DNA from: QFNR01 sp043842855
GTDB taxonomy: Bacteria; Pseudomonadota; Gammaproteobacteria; Burkholderiales; Neisseriaceae
Direction: 5' to 3'
DNA: 64,000 nucleotides
Assembly (NCBI GenBank): GCA_043842855.1
Contig: JBBPJF010000004.1
Coordinates: 1-64,000 of the forward strand
Positions 17,810 to 27,449 of the stretch are shown piece after piece. Both the position numbers and the translations under genes were made by a program. Each line of letters begins with the position of its first letter. Position 1 is the stretch's first letter. The notes below the pieces were generated by a model, which saw nothing but the letters and a program-made list of their open reading frames with translations, made no database searches and had not been told where the DNA came from.

Positions 17810-18331
17810 TTAGTGATATCTGCGCGCCTGCTCTTCTGAAATTCTATACTCCTTCAAAAGGGCCTGTACTTTCTCCACTAGACGTTTTATTTGTCCGGGG
17901 ACAGGATTTAATAACACCTCATCAATTTTTTTATTAGTTTTCAGAATTTCAATCTCTAACTCTTTGAGTTTCTTTAATTCTGGATAGGTTACTGTTATCT
18001 GTTGTACGGTTTGAATCTGTTCTTCTATATTTTTAAGTTCTTCATCCAGTTTGACTGGATCAGCATGGTTAGGAAGATTAATTTGATCAATAGCTTTAAC
18101 CAATTTCTGGAATTGTGACTGAAATTCTAGCGGTTTAGTTTGCTTTGTCGTGACCGTAGAAGGAGTTATATTACTATTTTGTGAAGTTGCTACAGAACTA
18201 TCCTCTTGAGCTACGTATGGAGGTACTGTATTAGCGCTTTGTAAGGACTGAGGTGGCCGAACCTCTTCTTTTTCACAGGCAATTAGAATTATCAAAGTAG
18301 CTAGAAAAAAACGTGAATAGCCAGTCTTCAT
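17810..18331 (-). CDS. Hypothetical coiled-coil lipoprotein
   Basis: I do not recognise this 173-residue protein. It begins MKTGYSRFFLATLIILIAC, a signal peptide with an acceptable lipobox ending in Cys19, so it is probably a lipoprotein. After a Ser/Thr/Gln-rich linker, residues 65 to the end are predicted helical with heptad-like Leu/Ile spacing and many Lys and Glu, consistent with a coiled coil. I chose the ATG at 18331 because the signal peptide begins there; an upstream start adds a polar 14-residue extension. It stands between acnB and the FabG-like gene with gaps on both sides. Confidence 0.6.
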   Translation of the reverse strand: MKTGYSRFFLATLIILIACEKEEVRPPQSLQSANTVPPYVAQEDSSVATSQNSNITPSTVTTKQTKPLEFQSQFQKLVKAIDQINLPNHADPVKLDEELKNIEEQIQTVQQITVTYPELKKLKELEIEILKTNKKIDEVLLNPVPGQIKRLVEKVQALLKEYRISEEQARRYH

Positions 18332-18559
18332 TTTTAACCTACCCTCTTTCTCTGACAAATTATTAAAGTCCAAGCCAAATAAGCTTTTTGAATACTATTA
18401 GTTCTAATCAGGGCAAGGTTTAAAGACCCACCTTTGTTACATATTTTAGCCAGTCCGAATATAAATAGGCACATCGAGACTAAATACCCAATCCGAGCGG
18501 ATGCTCACCTAAAGCAGTAGACTGGGGCTCAGACTGGGCTATATCATCGAGGGCATTAC

Positions 18560-18589
18560 AAAATTCCTAGGGAAACTTACTCTAGGAAT
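18560..18589 (-). terminator. Rho-independent terminator of acnB
   Basis: CTAGGAAT (18582-18589) and ATTCCTAG (18563-18570) form a perfect 8-base stem with an 11-base loop. On the minus strand it is followed by a short U run (complement of 18560-18563). It lies 15 bases beyond the acnB stop, where a terminator is expected. Confidence 0.6.
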
Positions 18590-18604
18590 CTACAGTCAAG
18601 AAAA

Positions 18605-21187
18605 TCAAACGACTGCTACCTCTCTATTATATTCAGGCATCTGATTAAAATTCATATAGCGGTAGACTGTTTTGGCTCTCTCATTAATCACACCGATGTG
18701 TTCCCGATACTCCTCTATCTGAGGTATATGACCAAGCAAGGCAGTGATGGCCGCTAATTCTGCAGAGGCCAAGAACACTTTGCTATCTTTGCCTAGTCGA
18801 TTAGGGAAGTTACGCGTGGAAGTAGAGACTACCGCTGCGCCCTCTTTAACTTGAGCTTGGTTCCCCATACAAAGAGAACAGCCTGGCATTTCTATGCGTG
18901 CACCAGCTCGACCAAAGATACTGTAATATCCTTCGTCAGTTAATTCATGTGCATCCATTCTTGTGGGCGGTCCAATCCACAGCCTTACTGGTAGATCTTT
19001 TTTACCCTCTAATAAAGCTCCTGCGGCACGATAATGTCCAATATTAGTCATACAAGAACCAATAAAAACTTCATCAATCACTGTACCCGCTACCTCAGAC
19101 AATTTTTTAACATCGTCGGGATCATTCGGGCAAGCTAAAATAGGCTCATCAATTTCATCCAAGTTAATTTCTATAATAGCGGCATACTCTGCATCCTTAT
19201 CTGGAGCCAACAATTCTGGTCTGCTAAGCCATTTCTCCATTTTCTCAATCCGACGCGCCAGGGTCCTTTTATCTTCATAACCATCTGCAATCATGTATCT
19301 CATTAGTGCGATATTAGACTTTAAGTATTCAATAATTGGTTCCTTATCAAGCAAAACGGTAGCTCCAGCTGCAGAACGCTCTGCAGAGGCGTCAGTCAAC
19401 TCAAAAGCCTGCTCTAATTTAAGCTTCGGCAAACCCTCAATTTCTAAAATTCGACCTGAAAAGATATTTTTTTTACCTTTTTTCTCAACCGTTAATAAGC
19501 CCTGACGAATGGCGTAATACGGAATTGCATTAACTAAATCTCTTAAGGTAATACCTGGCTGCATGTTACCCCTAAAACGAACTAGAACAGACTCAGGCAT
19601 ATCTAGGGGCATTACCCCAGCTGCTGCTGCAAAAGCAACTAATCCAGAACCCGCTGGAAAAGAAATCCCTATTGGGAAGCGTGTATGTGAATCACCCCCT
19701 GTGCCAACAGTATCAGGCAACAAGAATCTATTTAACCAACAATGGATAATTCCATCTCCAGGTCGTAGAGCTATTCCACCACGTTGGGTCATAAAAGAAG
19801 GGAGCTCGTGTTGCATTTTTACATCGATAGGTTTGGGGTAAGCTGCAGTATGACAAAAAGACTGCATAACTAAATCTGCTGAAAAGCCCAAACAGGCCAG
19901 ATCTTTAAGCTCATCGCGCGTCATTGGACCGGTTGTATCCTGAGAGCCTACTGAAGTCATAGTTGGTTCGCAGTAGGTACCTGGCCGGATCCCCTGCCCT
20001 TCAGGCAGACCACAAGCTCTTCCCACAATTTTTTGTGCTAGAGTAAAGCCTGTTTTCTTTTCTACAGCACACTTGGGCAATCGAAACACAGTTGTAGGTT
20101 CCAAGTCTAAGACAGCTCTAGCCTTTGCTGTTAGACCCCTACCAATAATTAAGTTAATTCTACCTCCAGCTTGCACCTCATCCAAAAGTACTTCAGATTT
20201 CAATCGGAACTCAGCGACCAATTTACCTGCTTTCTCTATCTTTCCTTCATATGGGTAAATATCAACTACATCCCCCATATTTAGATTAGTTACGTCTACT
20301 TCTATCGGTAGTGCACCTGAATCTTCCTGTGTATTAAAAAAGATGGGAGCAATTTTGCCGCCTAAGCAAACTCCGCCAAAACGCTTATTCGGTACAAAAG
20401 GAATATCGTCCCCAGTATGCCATATAAGGGAATTAGTTGCAGATTTTCGACTAGAACCTGTCCCTACTACATCACCTACATAGGCAACCTGATAACCCTT
20501 TTTTTTAAGCTCATTTAACTGTTGAATAGGTCCGACTTTGCCTGGTATATCTGGTTGAATACCACTTCTCTCATTTTTAAGCATGGCAAGGGCATGCAAT
20601 GGAATATCAGGACGACTCCAAGCATCCTGAGCAGGAGATAAATCATCTGTATTGGTTTCCCCGGTCACTTTAAACACAGTTACTGTAATTTTTTCTGGAA
20701 CCTTCTCGCGGGTAGTAAACCACTCTGCATCGGCCCAAGACTGTATAACCTCCCTGGCGTAATCATTCCCTCGATCCATCTTCTCTTTGATATCATGGAA
20801 GGCATCAAAGACCAATAAGGTATGTTTCAAGGCTTTAGCCGCTTCTGAGGCTAGAGTTTCGTCATCAAGCAAGTCCACCAGAGGTCCAACATTATAACCA
20901 CCGATCATTGTACCCAGCAGTTCAATGGCATAGCTAGGGCTGATAACTGCCACCTTAATCTCGCTATGCGCTACTTTTGACAAAAATAACGCCTTTACTT
21001 TGGCCGCATCGTCCACACCAGGGGGGACCCGATGGACTAACAAGCCTAATAAAAGCTGAGCTTCTGCATCAGAAACACCTGCTTGTAACGCTTGAGTTAT
21101 TTCAGTAACCTCTTGTGCATTAAGAGGTAAGGGGGGAATACCTAGGGCTTCCCGTTCTTTGACTTGTTTTTGGTAGTTTTCTAACAT
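18605..21187 (-). CDS. acnB: Aconitate hydratase B
   Basis: Interconverts citrate and isocitrate in the TCA cycle. The 860 residues have the AcnB-specific domain order: N-terminal HEAT-like domain, swivel domain, then the three catalytic domains. Fe-S cluster ligands are seen in SCMTNIGHYR and in PGCSLCMGNQ, and the substrate loop in GGDSHTRFPIG. The ATG at 21187 gives MLENYQKQV, matching family N-termini; an upstream in-frame start would add 20 unrelated residues. Length equals E. coli AcnB (865). It is monocistronic, with a terminator just after the stop. Confidence 0.96.
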   Translation of the reverse strand: MLENYQKQVKEREALGIPPLPLNAQEVTEITQALQAGVSDAEAQLLLGLLVHRVPPGVDDAAKVKALFLSKVAHSEIKVAVISPSYAIELLGTMIGGYNVGPLVDLLDDETLASEAAKALKHTLLVFDAFHDIKEKMDRGNDYAREVIQSWADAEWFTTREKVPEKITVTVFKVTGETNTDDLSPAQDAWSRPDIPLHALAMLKNERSGIQPDIPGKVGPIQQLNELKKKGYQVAYVGDVVGTGSSRKSATNSLIWHTGDDIPFVPNKRFGGVCLGGKIAPIFFNTQEDSGALPIEVDVTNLNMGDVVDIYPYEGKIEKAGKLVAEFRLKSEVLLDEVQAGGRINLIIGRGLTAKARAVLDLEPTTVFRLPKCAVEKKTGFTLAQKIVGRACGLPEGQGIRPGTYCEPTMTSVGSQDTTGPMTRDELKDLACLGFSADLVMQSFCHTAAYPKPIDVKMQHELPSFMTQRGGIALRPGDGIIHCWLNRFLLPDTVGTGGDSHTRFPIGISFPAGSGLVAFAAAAGVMPLDMPESVLVRFRGNMQPGITLRDLVNAIPYYAIRQGLLTVEKKGKKNIFSGRILEIEGLPKLKLEQAFELTDASAERSAAGATVLLDKEPIIEYLKSNIALMRYMIADGYEDKRTLARRIEKMEKWLSRPELLAPDKDAEYAAIIEINLDEIDEPILACPNDPDDVKKLSEVAGTVIDEVFIGSCMTNIGHYRAAGALLEGKKDLPVRLWIGPPTRMDAHELTDEGYYSIFGRAGARIEMPGCSLCMGNQAQVKEGAAVVSTSTRNFPNRLGKDSKVFLASAELAAITALLGHIPQIEEYREHIGVINERAKTVYRYMNFNQMPEYNREVAVV

Positions 21188-21305
21188 GTGTTCTCTTTTC
21201 TGCGACATGAAAAATCTAGGCTCAACCTTGACCAGAGTAAGGAGCAACTAGTCGCTCGAAGGGGGACTTAATAGTACAGCTGCAACCTACATACGGCCTA
21301 CAACC

Positions 21306-22733
21306 CTAGATTATAACACAATTTGACTGCCCACCCTTTGGGTGACTAAGTGCCCGTCGTAATTTTTTTTGCCACCTGCGAATTTGATAGCTCACCTGCT
21401 TTGGCGCCGTTCCGCCTATATGGTTTCTCTGCGCCATACTTCCTTCAGGGCTAAGGATTGCATAAACATCAGCATTAATTAGTGGACTAAACTTTTGCAA
21501 AGTGTTGAGCGATAACTCATTCAAGTCGCAATTATTTTTTTCTGCTTGATAAACTATTCGTGCTACTATCTCATGACTGTCTCTAAAAGGCACGCCCCGG
21601 CGCACTAAATAATCAGCTAAGTCAGTTGCGGTCGCATGGCCATGTAAAACGGCTTTGCGCATAGCAGCCGGCTTGGCTTCAACGCCTTGGATTAGTTCTA
21701 TATAAACTGCTAAACTGTTTAGCAAAATATCAACTGAATCAAATAATGGTTCTTTATCTTCTTGATTGTCTTTATTGTAAGCCAAGGGTTGAGCCTTCAT
21801 TAGGGTAATTAAAGACATCAAACAACCGACTACTCTAGAAGTTTTACCTCTGACTAATTCCGGCACGTCTGGGTTTTTTTTCTGTGGCATGATACTCGAA
21901 CCTGTACAAAAGCGATCAGCAATATCAATAAAGGCAAATCCTGGGCTCATCCATAAAATAAGCTCTTCTGAAAGGCGCGATAAATGTAGCATAAGCAAAC
22001 TACCTACGCTGAGAAACTCAATAACAAAATCTCGATCTGACACTGCATCTATGGAATTTTGCGCTATAGATCGAAAGTGTAGTAATGAAGCGGTTTTTCT
22101 GCGATCAATAGGATAAGGTGTTCCAGCAAGTGCTGCAGCCCCCAGCGGCATCACATCAACACGCTTATATGCATCCTTTAGTCGTTCGCTATCTCTATCT
22201 AACATCTCCACATAAGCTAAAAGGTAGTGCGCGAAGCTGACGGGTTGTGCTACCTGCAAGTGGGTAAAACCAGGCATGACTGTATTGACATTTTTTGCAG
22301 CCAACTCAACCAATGCCTGCTGTAATTGCCTAAGTTTTCTACTAATTAAAACTATTTGTTCACGTAGCCATAGTCGAAGATCTGTAACTATCTGATCATT
22401 TCTACTTCTTGCAGTATGGAGCTTTTTTCCGGCATCACCAACTTTCTGAATAAGTGCATTTTCTATATTCATATGGACATCTTCTAAGTCAGTAGACCAT
22501 CGCATCTCACCGCGCGCTATAGACTCATTAATTTCTCGCAAACCTTTCTTAATGGCAAGAAAATCTGATTCCGCTAATATACCTACCTCATGTAACATGG
22601 TGGCATGGGCTAGGGAACCAATGATATCTATTTCAGCTAATCTTTTATCAAAGTTGATAGAAGCAGTATAACTTTTAACGATCTCTGCTACAGGTTCACC
22701 AAACCTACCTGACCAGTTTTTGTTATCATTCAT
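21306..22733 (-). CDS. argH: Argininosuccinate lyase
   Basis: Splits argininosuccinate into arginine and fumarate, the final step of arginine synthesis. The 475 residues show WSGRFGEPV at the start, HTARSRNDQ, TPGFTHLQVAQP-type helix residues (MPGFTHLQ), and the fumarase/aspartase signature GSSIMPQKKNPD with its catalytic serine. GAGGT lies four bases before the ATG. It is divergent from an AlgZ-like kinase, an arrangement also found in Pseudomonas. Confidence 0.96.
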   Translation of the reverse strand: MNDNKNWSGRFGEPVAEIVKSYTASINFDKRLAEIDIIGSLAHATMLHEVGILAESDFLAIKKGLREINESIARGEMRWSTDLEDVHMNIENALIQKVGDAGKKLHTARSRNDQIVTDLRLWLREQIVLISRKLRQLQQALVELAAKNVNTVMPGFTHLQVAQPVSFAHYLLAYVEMLDRDSERLKDAYKRVDVMPLGAAALAGTPYPIDRRKTASLLHFRSIAQNSIDAVSDRDFVIEFLSVGSLLMLHLSRLSEELILWMSPGFAFIDIADRFCTGSSIMPQKKNPDVPELVRGKTSRVVGCLMSLITLMKAQPLAYNKDNQEDKEPLFDSVDILLNSLAVYIELIQGVEAKPAAMRKAVLHGHATATDLADYLVRRGVPFRDSHEIVARIVYQAEKNNCDLNELSLNTLQKFSPLINADVYAILSPEGSMAQRNHIGGTAPKQVSYQIRRWQKKLRRALSHPKGGQSNCVII

Positions 22734-22802
22734 TAAGACCTCAGTTCTTGTAAAAATAATACAGTTAAACGATATAACTATTTGATATATTTAAAATATA
22801 AC

Positions 22803-23825
22803 ATGAAATTACCCAAGCAGAGATGGTTTGAACAGCCCGATTTTCGCAATCTCACCATAATGGCACAGCTAGTTGCCCTTTCATTGCTTCTACTTTTTGT
22901 CTTAGCTGAAGTATCTCGATTTAAATTTGGGGGTAATTATTTTGGTTATTTGAGTATAACAGCCTCATGGTTTCTGCCCGCTGTTCTAGCTAACTTGGTC
23001 TTACTAGTTTTGAGCAATAATATCTTATACCGAATTCCAGGGCATTTGCTTTTAATTTTACTGTTAGTTAATGCTATCAATATATTATCTTATCTGCTAT
23101 TTTCTAAACCCTATTCTAACCCTATTATTGGAACCTACATCTTCCTGATCAATATAATTTATCTTCTTTGGGCAAGATATCATCAGCTTGATAAGCAATG
23201 TTTGAGTCAAGCCATAGTAGAGTCAAAGTTAATGGCCTTAACCTCTACTATCCATCCTCATTTTCTGTTTAATAGTATTAACACTGCTATCAGTTTGATT
23301 AGACCACAACCCGCTACTGCTGAGGAAGTTTTGCAAAATTTAGCTGATTTATTTCGAGGGATACTAAAAAAGAACAACCACAGTACGTTGAAAGAGGAAC
23401 TTGAGTTAGCGCAGGCTTATCTAGAAATTGAAAAATTGAGGTTAGGCCCCGAGCGGCTAAAAGTTATTTGGAATATTCGAGCTCCGTATAATGCTATTAC
23501 TCCCTATCTTTTTCTTCAACCTTTACTGGAAAATGCTGTCTACCATGGAGTTGAAAAATTGGAAATTCCAGAGCCTATTTTCATCGATATTAAACGCCGT
23601 AGAAGTTGGATCTATTTACAAATAAAAAACCCCACCCAACCAGCTCTTGGGACCCAGATCGCGCATCAGCATAACGGACATAAGTTAACCTTAACCAATC
23701 TGAAGGAACGCCTAATACTTATGTATTCTAAAGATGCCACTCTAGAGACTGTAGAATTGGAAGATTATTTTGTTCTTAGGGTACGTATACCCTATTACAT
23801 TCACTTTCACCTCCCAAAAATGTGA
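22803..23825 (+). CDS. algZ: AlgZ/FimS-like membrane histidine kinase (LytS family)
   Basis: An inner-membrane sensor of the LytS/YehU class, 340 residues. About four hydrophobic segments (roughly residues 20-36, 48-72, 80-100, 108-124) precede a His_kinase domain with HPHFLFNSIN, whose histidine near 153 is the likely phosphosite, and the N-box LLENAVYHGVE. The usual glycine-rich GxGLxN box reads KLTLTNLKERL, so nucleotide binding may be altered. Position opposite argH matches Pseudomonas algZ, but no algR response regulator follows. I chose the ATG at 22803; a start 21 bases upstream is possible. Confidence 0.8.
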   Translation: MKLPKQRWFEQPDFRNLTIMAQLVALSLLLLFVLAEVSRFKFGGNYFGYLSITASWFLPAVLANLVLLVLSNNILYRIPGHLLLILLLVNAINILSYLLFSKPYSNPIIGTYIFLINIIYLLWARYHQLDKQCLSQAIVESKLMALTSTIHPHFLFNSINTAISLIRPQPATAEEVLQNLADLFRGILKKNNHSTLKEELELAQAYLEIEKLRLGPERLKVIWNIRAPYNAITPYLFLQPLLENAVYHGVEKLEIPEPIFIDIKRRRSWIYLQIKNPTQPALGTQIAHQHNGHKLTLTNLKERLILMYSKDATLETVELEDYFVLRVRIPYYIHFHLPKM

Positions 23826-24055
23826 AATGAAAAATAATTCATAAATCAAAGTAGTTAAACCAGTTATCCCATTCAAGTCTTCTTTCCCGTTTCTTCACTA
23901 CTTTACAAATGGCTTTGCTTTACCTAGAATTTAGTATCTAGAGTCTATATTCTAAACTATTTAACCATCTAATAGTTGCCTGAAAAGGTTTATATAGCCT
24001 AGTAAGCTTGGTTCTTTATCAGTCTATTCCTACGTGTTATTAGGACGCTTAACAA

Positions 24056-24613
24056 ATGAGAAAAATAACTGCTTTCTTTATGCTTAGTATTGTCGAGGCT
24101 CAGGTGCTTGCTGGTCCTGTTATACCTTTCAATATCACAGCTGTTGAAACTATTCACAGCCGTTTTACCCCTGACCTTAGAATCAATTATAAAAAATATA
24201 CTGTCGATCAAAATATTGATTTGAGGGCTCATACGGGCCATCTGAATTTTACTGTTTATCCAGCATATGCAGAGGTATATCCTGCTGTTTTTGAAAAAAT
24301 ATTTAAAGGTCCTCAAGTGATGGATGTAAAAACTTATCCTACGATCACCTTTGTCAGTACAAAGATTAATTTTACAAAAGAGGATGAAGCCAATAGTTTA
24401 GAAGGGATCCTGACGGTGCATGGTAAATCTATTCCTGTTGTTTATGCGAAAGATTCATTTGACTGTAAGTTTAATGCTCAACGCAAAAGAACCTGTGTCA
24501 TTAAATTTACCGCTCCCTTTGATAGGACTAAGGTGGGAATTAACTATGGATTAAATTTGGGGCTAGATCGACAAGCTCCCATTCATGTAGGGTTAACCTT
24601 CGTAGAAAAGTAG
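24056..24613 (+). CDS. YceI-like secreted protein, copy 1
   Basis: A 185-residue secreted protein of the YceI-like (lipocalin-fold, polyisoprenoid-binding) superfamily. A signal peptide probably ends after LAG near residue 20. YceI-like landmarks are DLRAHTGHLNF, DVKTYPTITFVSTKI, LTVHGKSIPV and FDRTKVG. Two cysteines nine residues apart (DCK...RTC) probably make a disulfide hairpin. YceI proteins are periplasmic and bind isoprenoid lipids, but the ligand here is unknown. Two close paralogues lie within 4 kb on the same strand. Confidence 0.82.
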   Translation: MRKITAFFMLSIVEAQVLAGPVIPFNITAVETIHSRFTPDLRINYKKYTVDQNIDLRAHTGHLNFTVYPAYAEVYPAVFEKIFKGPQVMDVKTYPTITFVSTKINFTKEDEANSLEGILTVHGKSIPVVYAKDSFDCKFNAQRKRTCVIKFTAPFDRTKVGINYGLNLGLDRQAPIHVGLTFVEK

Positions 24614-24734
24614 ATGATACAATAAAGGAACACCCTTAGCTTCACAGATGGGACTCAATAGAAGCAATTGATACGTTTCTTTGCTGATTGGGATTCGCTT
24701 GGTAACTTTTTTAACTGAAGACTGGGAGTTTAAC

Positions 24735-25291
24735 ATGAAGAAAAAGATGGGATTTCCTTCGTTGCTTGCGCTTAGTGTTTCCGCAGTTGCTGGTCCGGTG
24801 GTTCCATCTGACATAAGCATCACTGAGACCACTAAAAGTGCCCTAACTCCTGATTTTTTATCAGATACAAAAAGTATTCGATTGATCAAAATGTTGATTT
24901 AAGAGCGTATACTGGTCACCTTAATGTAACTATTTATCCTTCAGAAGCTAGCTTTTCTCCCTTTGGCTTTGAGACAGTCTTTAAAGGTCCGAAATATCTC
25001 GATGTGAGGCGTTATCCAATAATTAAATTCCTTAGTACAAAAGTTAATTTTACTAACAAGGACGAAGTAAGCAGCGTAGAAGGAAAGCTCATTATACGTG
25101 ACCAGTCAACCCCAATTGTATTTCACCGAGATTATTTTATTCGTAGAGAAATTGTTCAACAAAAGAGGGTTTGCCATATTTCTTTTACCGCTCCTTTTGA
25201 CAGAACCAAGGTGGGGCTCACTTATGCGGTGAATTTAGGTGTTTCACGTCAAGCTCCTATTCGTGTAAAGCTTATGGCTACTGAGCAATAG
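24735..25291 (+). pseudogene. YceI-like secreted protein, copy 2, interrupted by a -1 frameshift
   Basis: Starts at an ATG with GGGAG six bases upstream and a signal peptide beginning MKKKMGFPSLLALSVSAVAG. The frame breaks in a run of six T residues at 24854-24859 and would stop at 24902. Moving by one base restores RYKKYSIDQNVDLRAYTGH and the whole remaining YceI-like sequence to a stop at 25291. Alignment with copy 1 shows exactly one base missing. The first cysteine of the pair found in the other copies is Arg here. Explanations are true decay, a sequencing error in the T run, or phase-variable slippage. Confidence 0.8.
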
Positions 25292-25469
25292 AGGCTGACC
25301 AAGGGAGGAGATTATCTACATTGATCTCTATTTGAGTTAAATTGCTGTTAATCCAGTTTAAAGTTATTTTTACAAATTGCTGTGCTGCAGTTCTACTTAG
25401 AGGTAAAATCTGGACTAGAAGCGCGCAAGGCACACAGAGGTCAGATACACTTAAGCCAGCTGAGAGAAA

Positions 25470-26603
25470 ATGAAGATGAGAAGAAACAGGGTTGATCCCG
25501 AAGGACTACTAGAATTTTCAGTAGTTTATACTAATAGAGCACTTAATCACATGTCTCGAGCCTTCCAGGAAGTTTTACGGGACTTATCTTGTGGGCTCAA
25601 AGAAGTCTACCACGCACAACATGTGGCCATTGTGCCAGGTAATGGGACAACGGGTATGGAAGCCGTAGTTAGACAACTGGCTAAGGGCAAAAAATGTTTA
25701 TGTCTGCGGAATGGCTTTTTTAACTTCCGTTGGTCTCAAATATTAAATCTGAGTCAACTGTGTTCTGCGGAGGTGGTTATCAAAGCACAATCTGTTTCTG
25801 CGGTACACTATTCTGCTTATGTCCCTGCCACTCTTGAAGAGGTAATTAAAAGAATCAGAGAGGAAAGACCCAATTTGGTGTTTGCTACCCATGTCGAAAC
25901 TTCTTCAGGAATTCGATTGACTGAGGCATATATAAAGGAAGTGGCCCGGGTTACGCATGAAGTTGGGGGCTGGCTGATTGTTGATTCTATTGCTTCGGGT
26001 GCAACTTGGCTGGATATGCAAGAATTGAACATCGATCTTTTACTCACAGCACCTCAAAAGTGTTGGGCGTCTACCCCGTGTTGCGCTTTAATCATGGTAA
26101 ATGGAGCTATGCGGCAGTATATAGATCAAACCCAAAGTGATAGTTTTGCCTTAGATTTAAAAAAGTGGTTTGAGATTATGGAGGTTTATGAGCGGGGAGG
26201 ATTTGCTTATTATGCAACGATGCCAACTGATTCCCTTAAACAGCTAAGAGATAGTATGGCAGAAGCTAAAAAGCTTGGTTTAAAAAATTTAAAAATACAG
26301 CAAGAGGTTTTGGGAAGAGAGGTTCGGAAACTGCTCAAAATGAGGGGTTTCAGCTTGGTTGCGGATGATGCCTTTGCTGCGTGGAGTATTGTGGTAGCCT
26401 ATACAGATGATTTAAATATTCACTCTGGAAAAAAATGGGCAGAAGTAGGGGTCCAAATTTCCTCTGGTGTACCATTGCAGTGTGATGAGCCAAGCGATTT
26501 TACTACTTTTAGGATTGGTTTATTGGGGTGGGATAAATTAAATTCAGTGGCGAGTACGGTTGCTGAATTAGAACAGGCAATTGGACGAATACAAAAGCTT
26601 TAG
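25470..26603 (+). CDS. Class V pyridoxal-phosphate aminotransferase (alanine-glyoxylate type)
   Basis: A 377-residue fold-type I PLP enzyme. GNGTTGMEAVVRQ forms the phosphate-binding region, HVETSSG and VDSIASG supply the ring-contacting Asp, and the Schiff-base lysine is in TAPQKCW. The pattern resembles serine-pyruvate and alanine-glyoxylate aminotransferases more than cysteine desulfurases. The exact substrate cannot be assigned. It lies between the second and third YceI-like genes and eight bases before queH, so it may be co-transcribed with queH. Confidence 0.78.
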   Translation: MKMRRNRVDPEGLLEFSVVYTNRALNHMSRAFQEVLRDLSCGLKEVYHAQHVAIVPGNGTTGMEAVVRQLAKGKKCLCLRNGFFNFRWSQILNLSQLCSAEVVIKAQSVSAVHYSAYVPATLEEVIKRIREERPNLVFATHVETSSGIRLTEAYIKEVARVTHEVGGWLIVDSIASGATWLDMQELNIDLLLTAPQKCWASTPCCALIMVNGAMRQYIDQTQSDSFALDLKKWFEIMEVYERGGFAYYATMPTDSLKQLRDSMAEAKKLGLKNLKIQQEVLGREVRKLLKMRGFSLVADDAFAAWSIVVAYTDDLNIHSGKKWAEVGVQISSGVPLQCDEPSDFTTFRIGLLGWDKLNSVASTVAELEQAIGRIQKL

Positions 26604-26611
26604 GAAATTTT

Positions 26612-27247
26612 ATGGTTAGAGAAAAACTAATGGTCCCTAACAACCAAAACAAGGTCCTTCTGCATTCTTGTTGCGCACCTTGCGCCGCAGAGATCATGGA
26701 AGCTATGCTTGCTTCTGGCATTCGGTACACCATTTTTTTCTATAATCCTAATATTCATCCATTAAGGGAATACACCCTACGGAAAGAAGAAAATAAACGG
26801 TTTGCTTTGAAAAATAATATACCTTTTGTTGACGCAGATTATGAGCGGGACGAATGGCTTAATAGAGCTAAAGGCCTGGAGTGGGAGCCAGAAAGAGGTA
26901 AACGTTGTACAATGTGTTTTGACATGCGTCTTGAAAGGACTGCACTTTATGCTGTTGAAAATAACTTTCCTGTTTTTGCTACCTCATTGGGGATCTCGAG
27001 GTGGAAAGACTTAAGTCAAATTAATGGTTGTGGACATCGAGCGGCAGAGCGCTATTCCAATATAATTTATTGGGACTTTAATTGGCGCAAGAAAGGAGGT
27101 TCTCAACGTATGATTGAAATTAGCAAGCGAGAGGGTTTTTATCAACAAGAGTATTGTGGTTGCATATATTCACTCAGAGATACCAATGCTTATCGTCGGT
27201 CAAGAGGCCGGACTTCTATAAAAATTGGAGAAAAATTTTATGAGTGA
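26612..27247 (+). CDS. queH: Epoxyqueuosine reductase QueH
   Basis: Reduces epoxyqueuosine to queuosine in tRNA, replacing the cobalamin enzyme QueG. The 211 residues of the DUF208 family show the vicinal cysteine motif HSCCAPCAAE, YNPNIHP, RGKRCTMCFDMRLERTA and a C-terminal YCGCIYS pair, which bind an iron-sulfur cluster and adjacent iron. AGGAAATTTT precedes the ATG. queC, acting early in the same pathway, lies less than 1 kb downstream on the other strand. Confidence 0.92.
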   Translation: MVREKLMVPNNQNKVLLHSCCAPCAAEIMEAMLASGIRYTIFFYNPNIHPLREYTLRKEENKRFALKNNIPFVDADYERDEWLNRAKGLEWEPERGKRCTMCFDMRLERTALYAVENNFPVFATSLGISRWKDLSQINGCGHRAAERYSNIIYWDFNWRKKGGSQRMIEISKREGFYQQEYCGCIYSLRDTNAYRRSRGRTSIKIGEKFYE

Positions 27248-27449
27248 GTTTCTTAATGGCTGGATGTTGCATCACTTAAATAAAATGAAAGGTATCACTC
27301 AACCACCCTCCATAGGCTGTTAGAGCGTTATTGGCGGGGGTAATGCCCTCGTCGTTTATTAGTTACTCTAAAACCCTCTCGTTATCATCTTTCCTAACCC
27401 TTTCTACTTTTTTATTAATATTTGTTCTATAAAGACAAGGAGGTTACTC

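Noticed and set aside
18374..18604. Possible small RNA or tRNA between acnB and the lipoprotein gene
   Set aside because: Only the acnB terminator hairpin is seen; no cloverleaf or conserved T-loop sequence.
27248..27449. GC-rich hairpin-like segment after queH
   Set aside because: Pairing is short and imperfect with no T-run; not supportable as a terminator.
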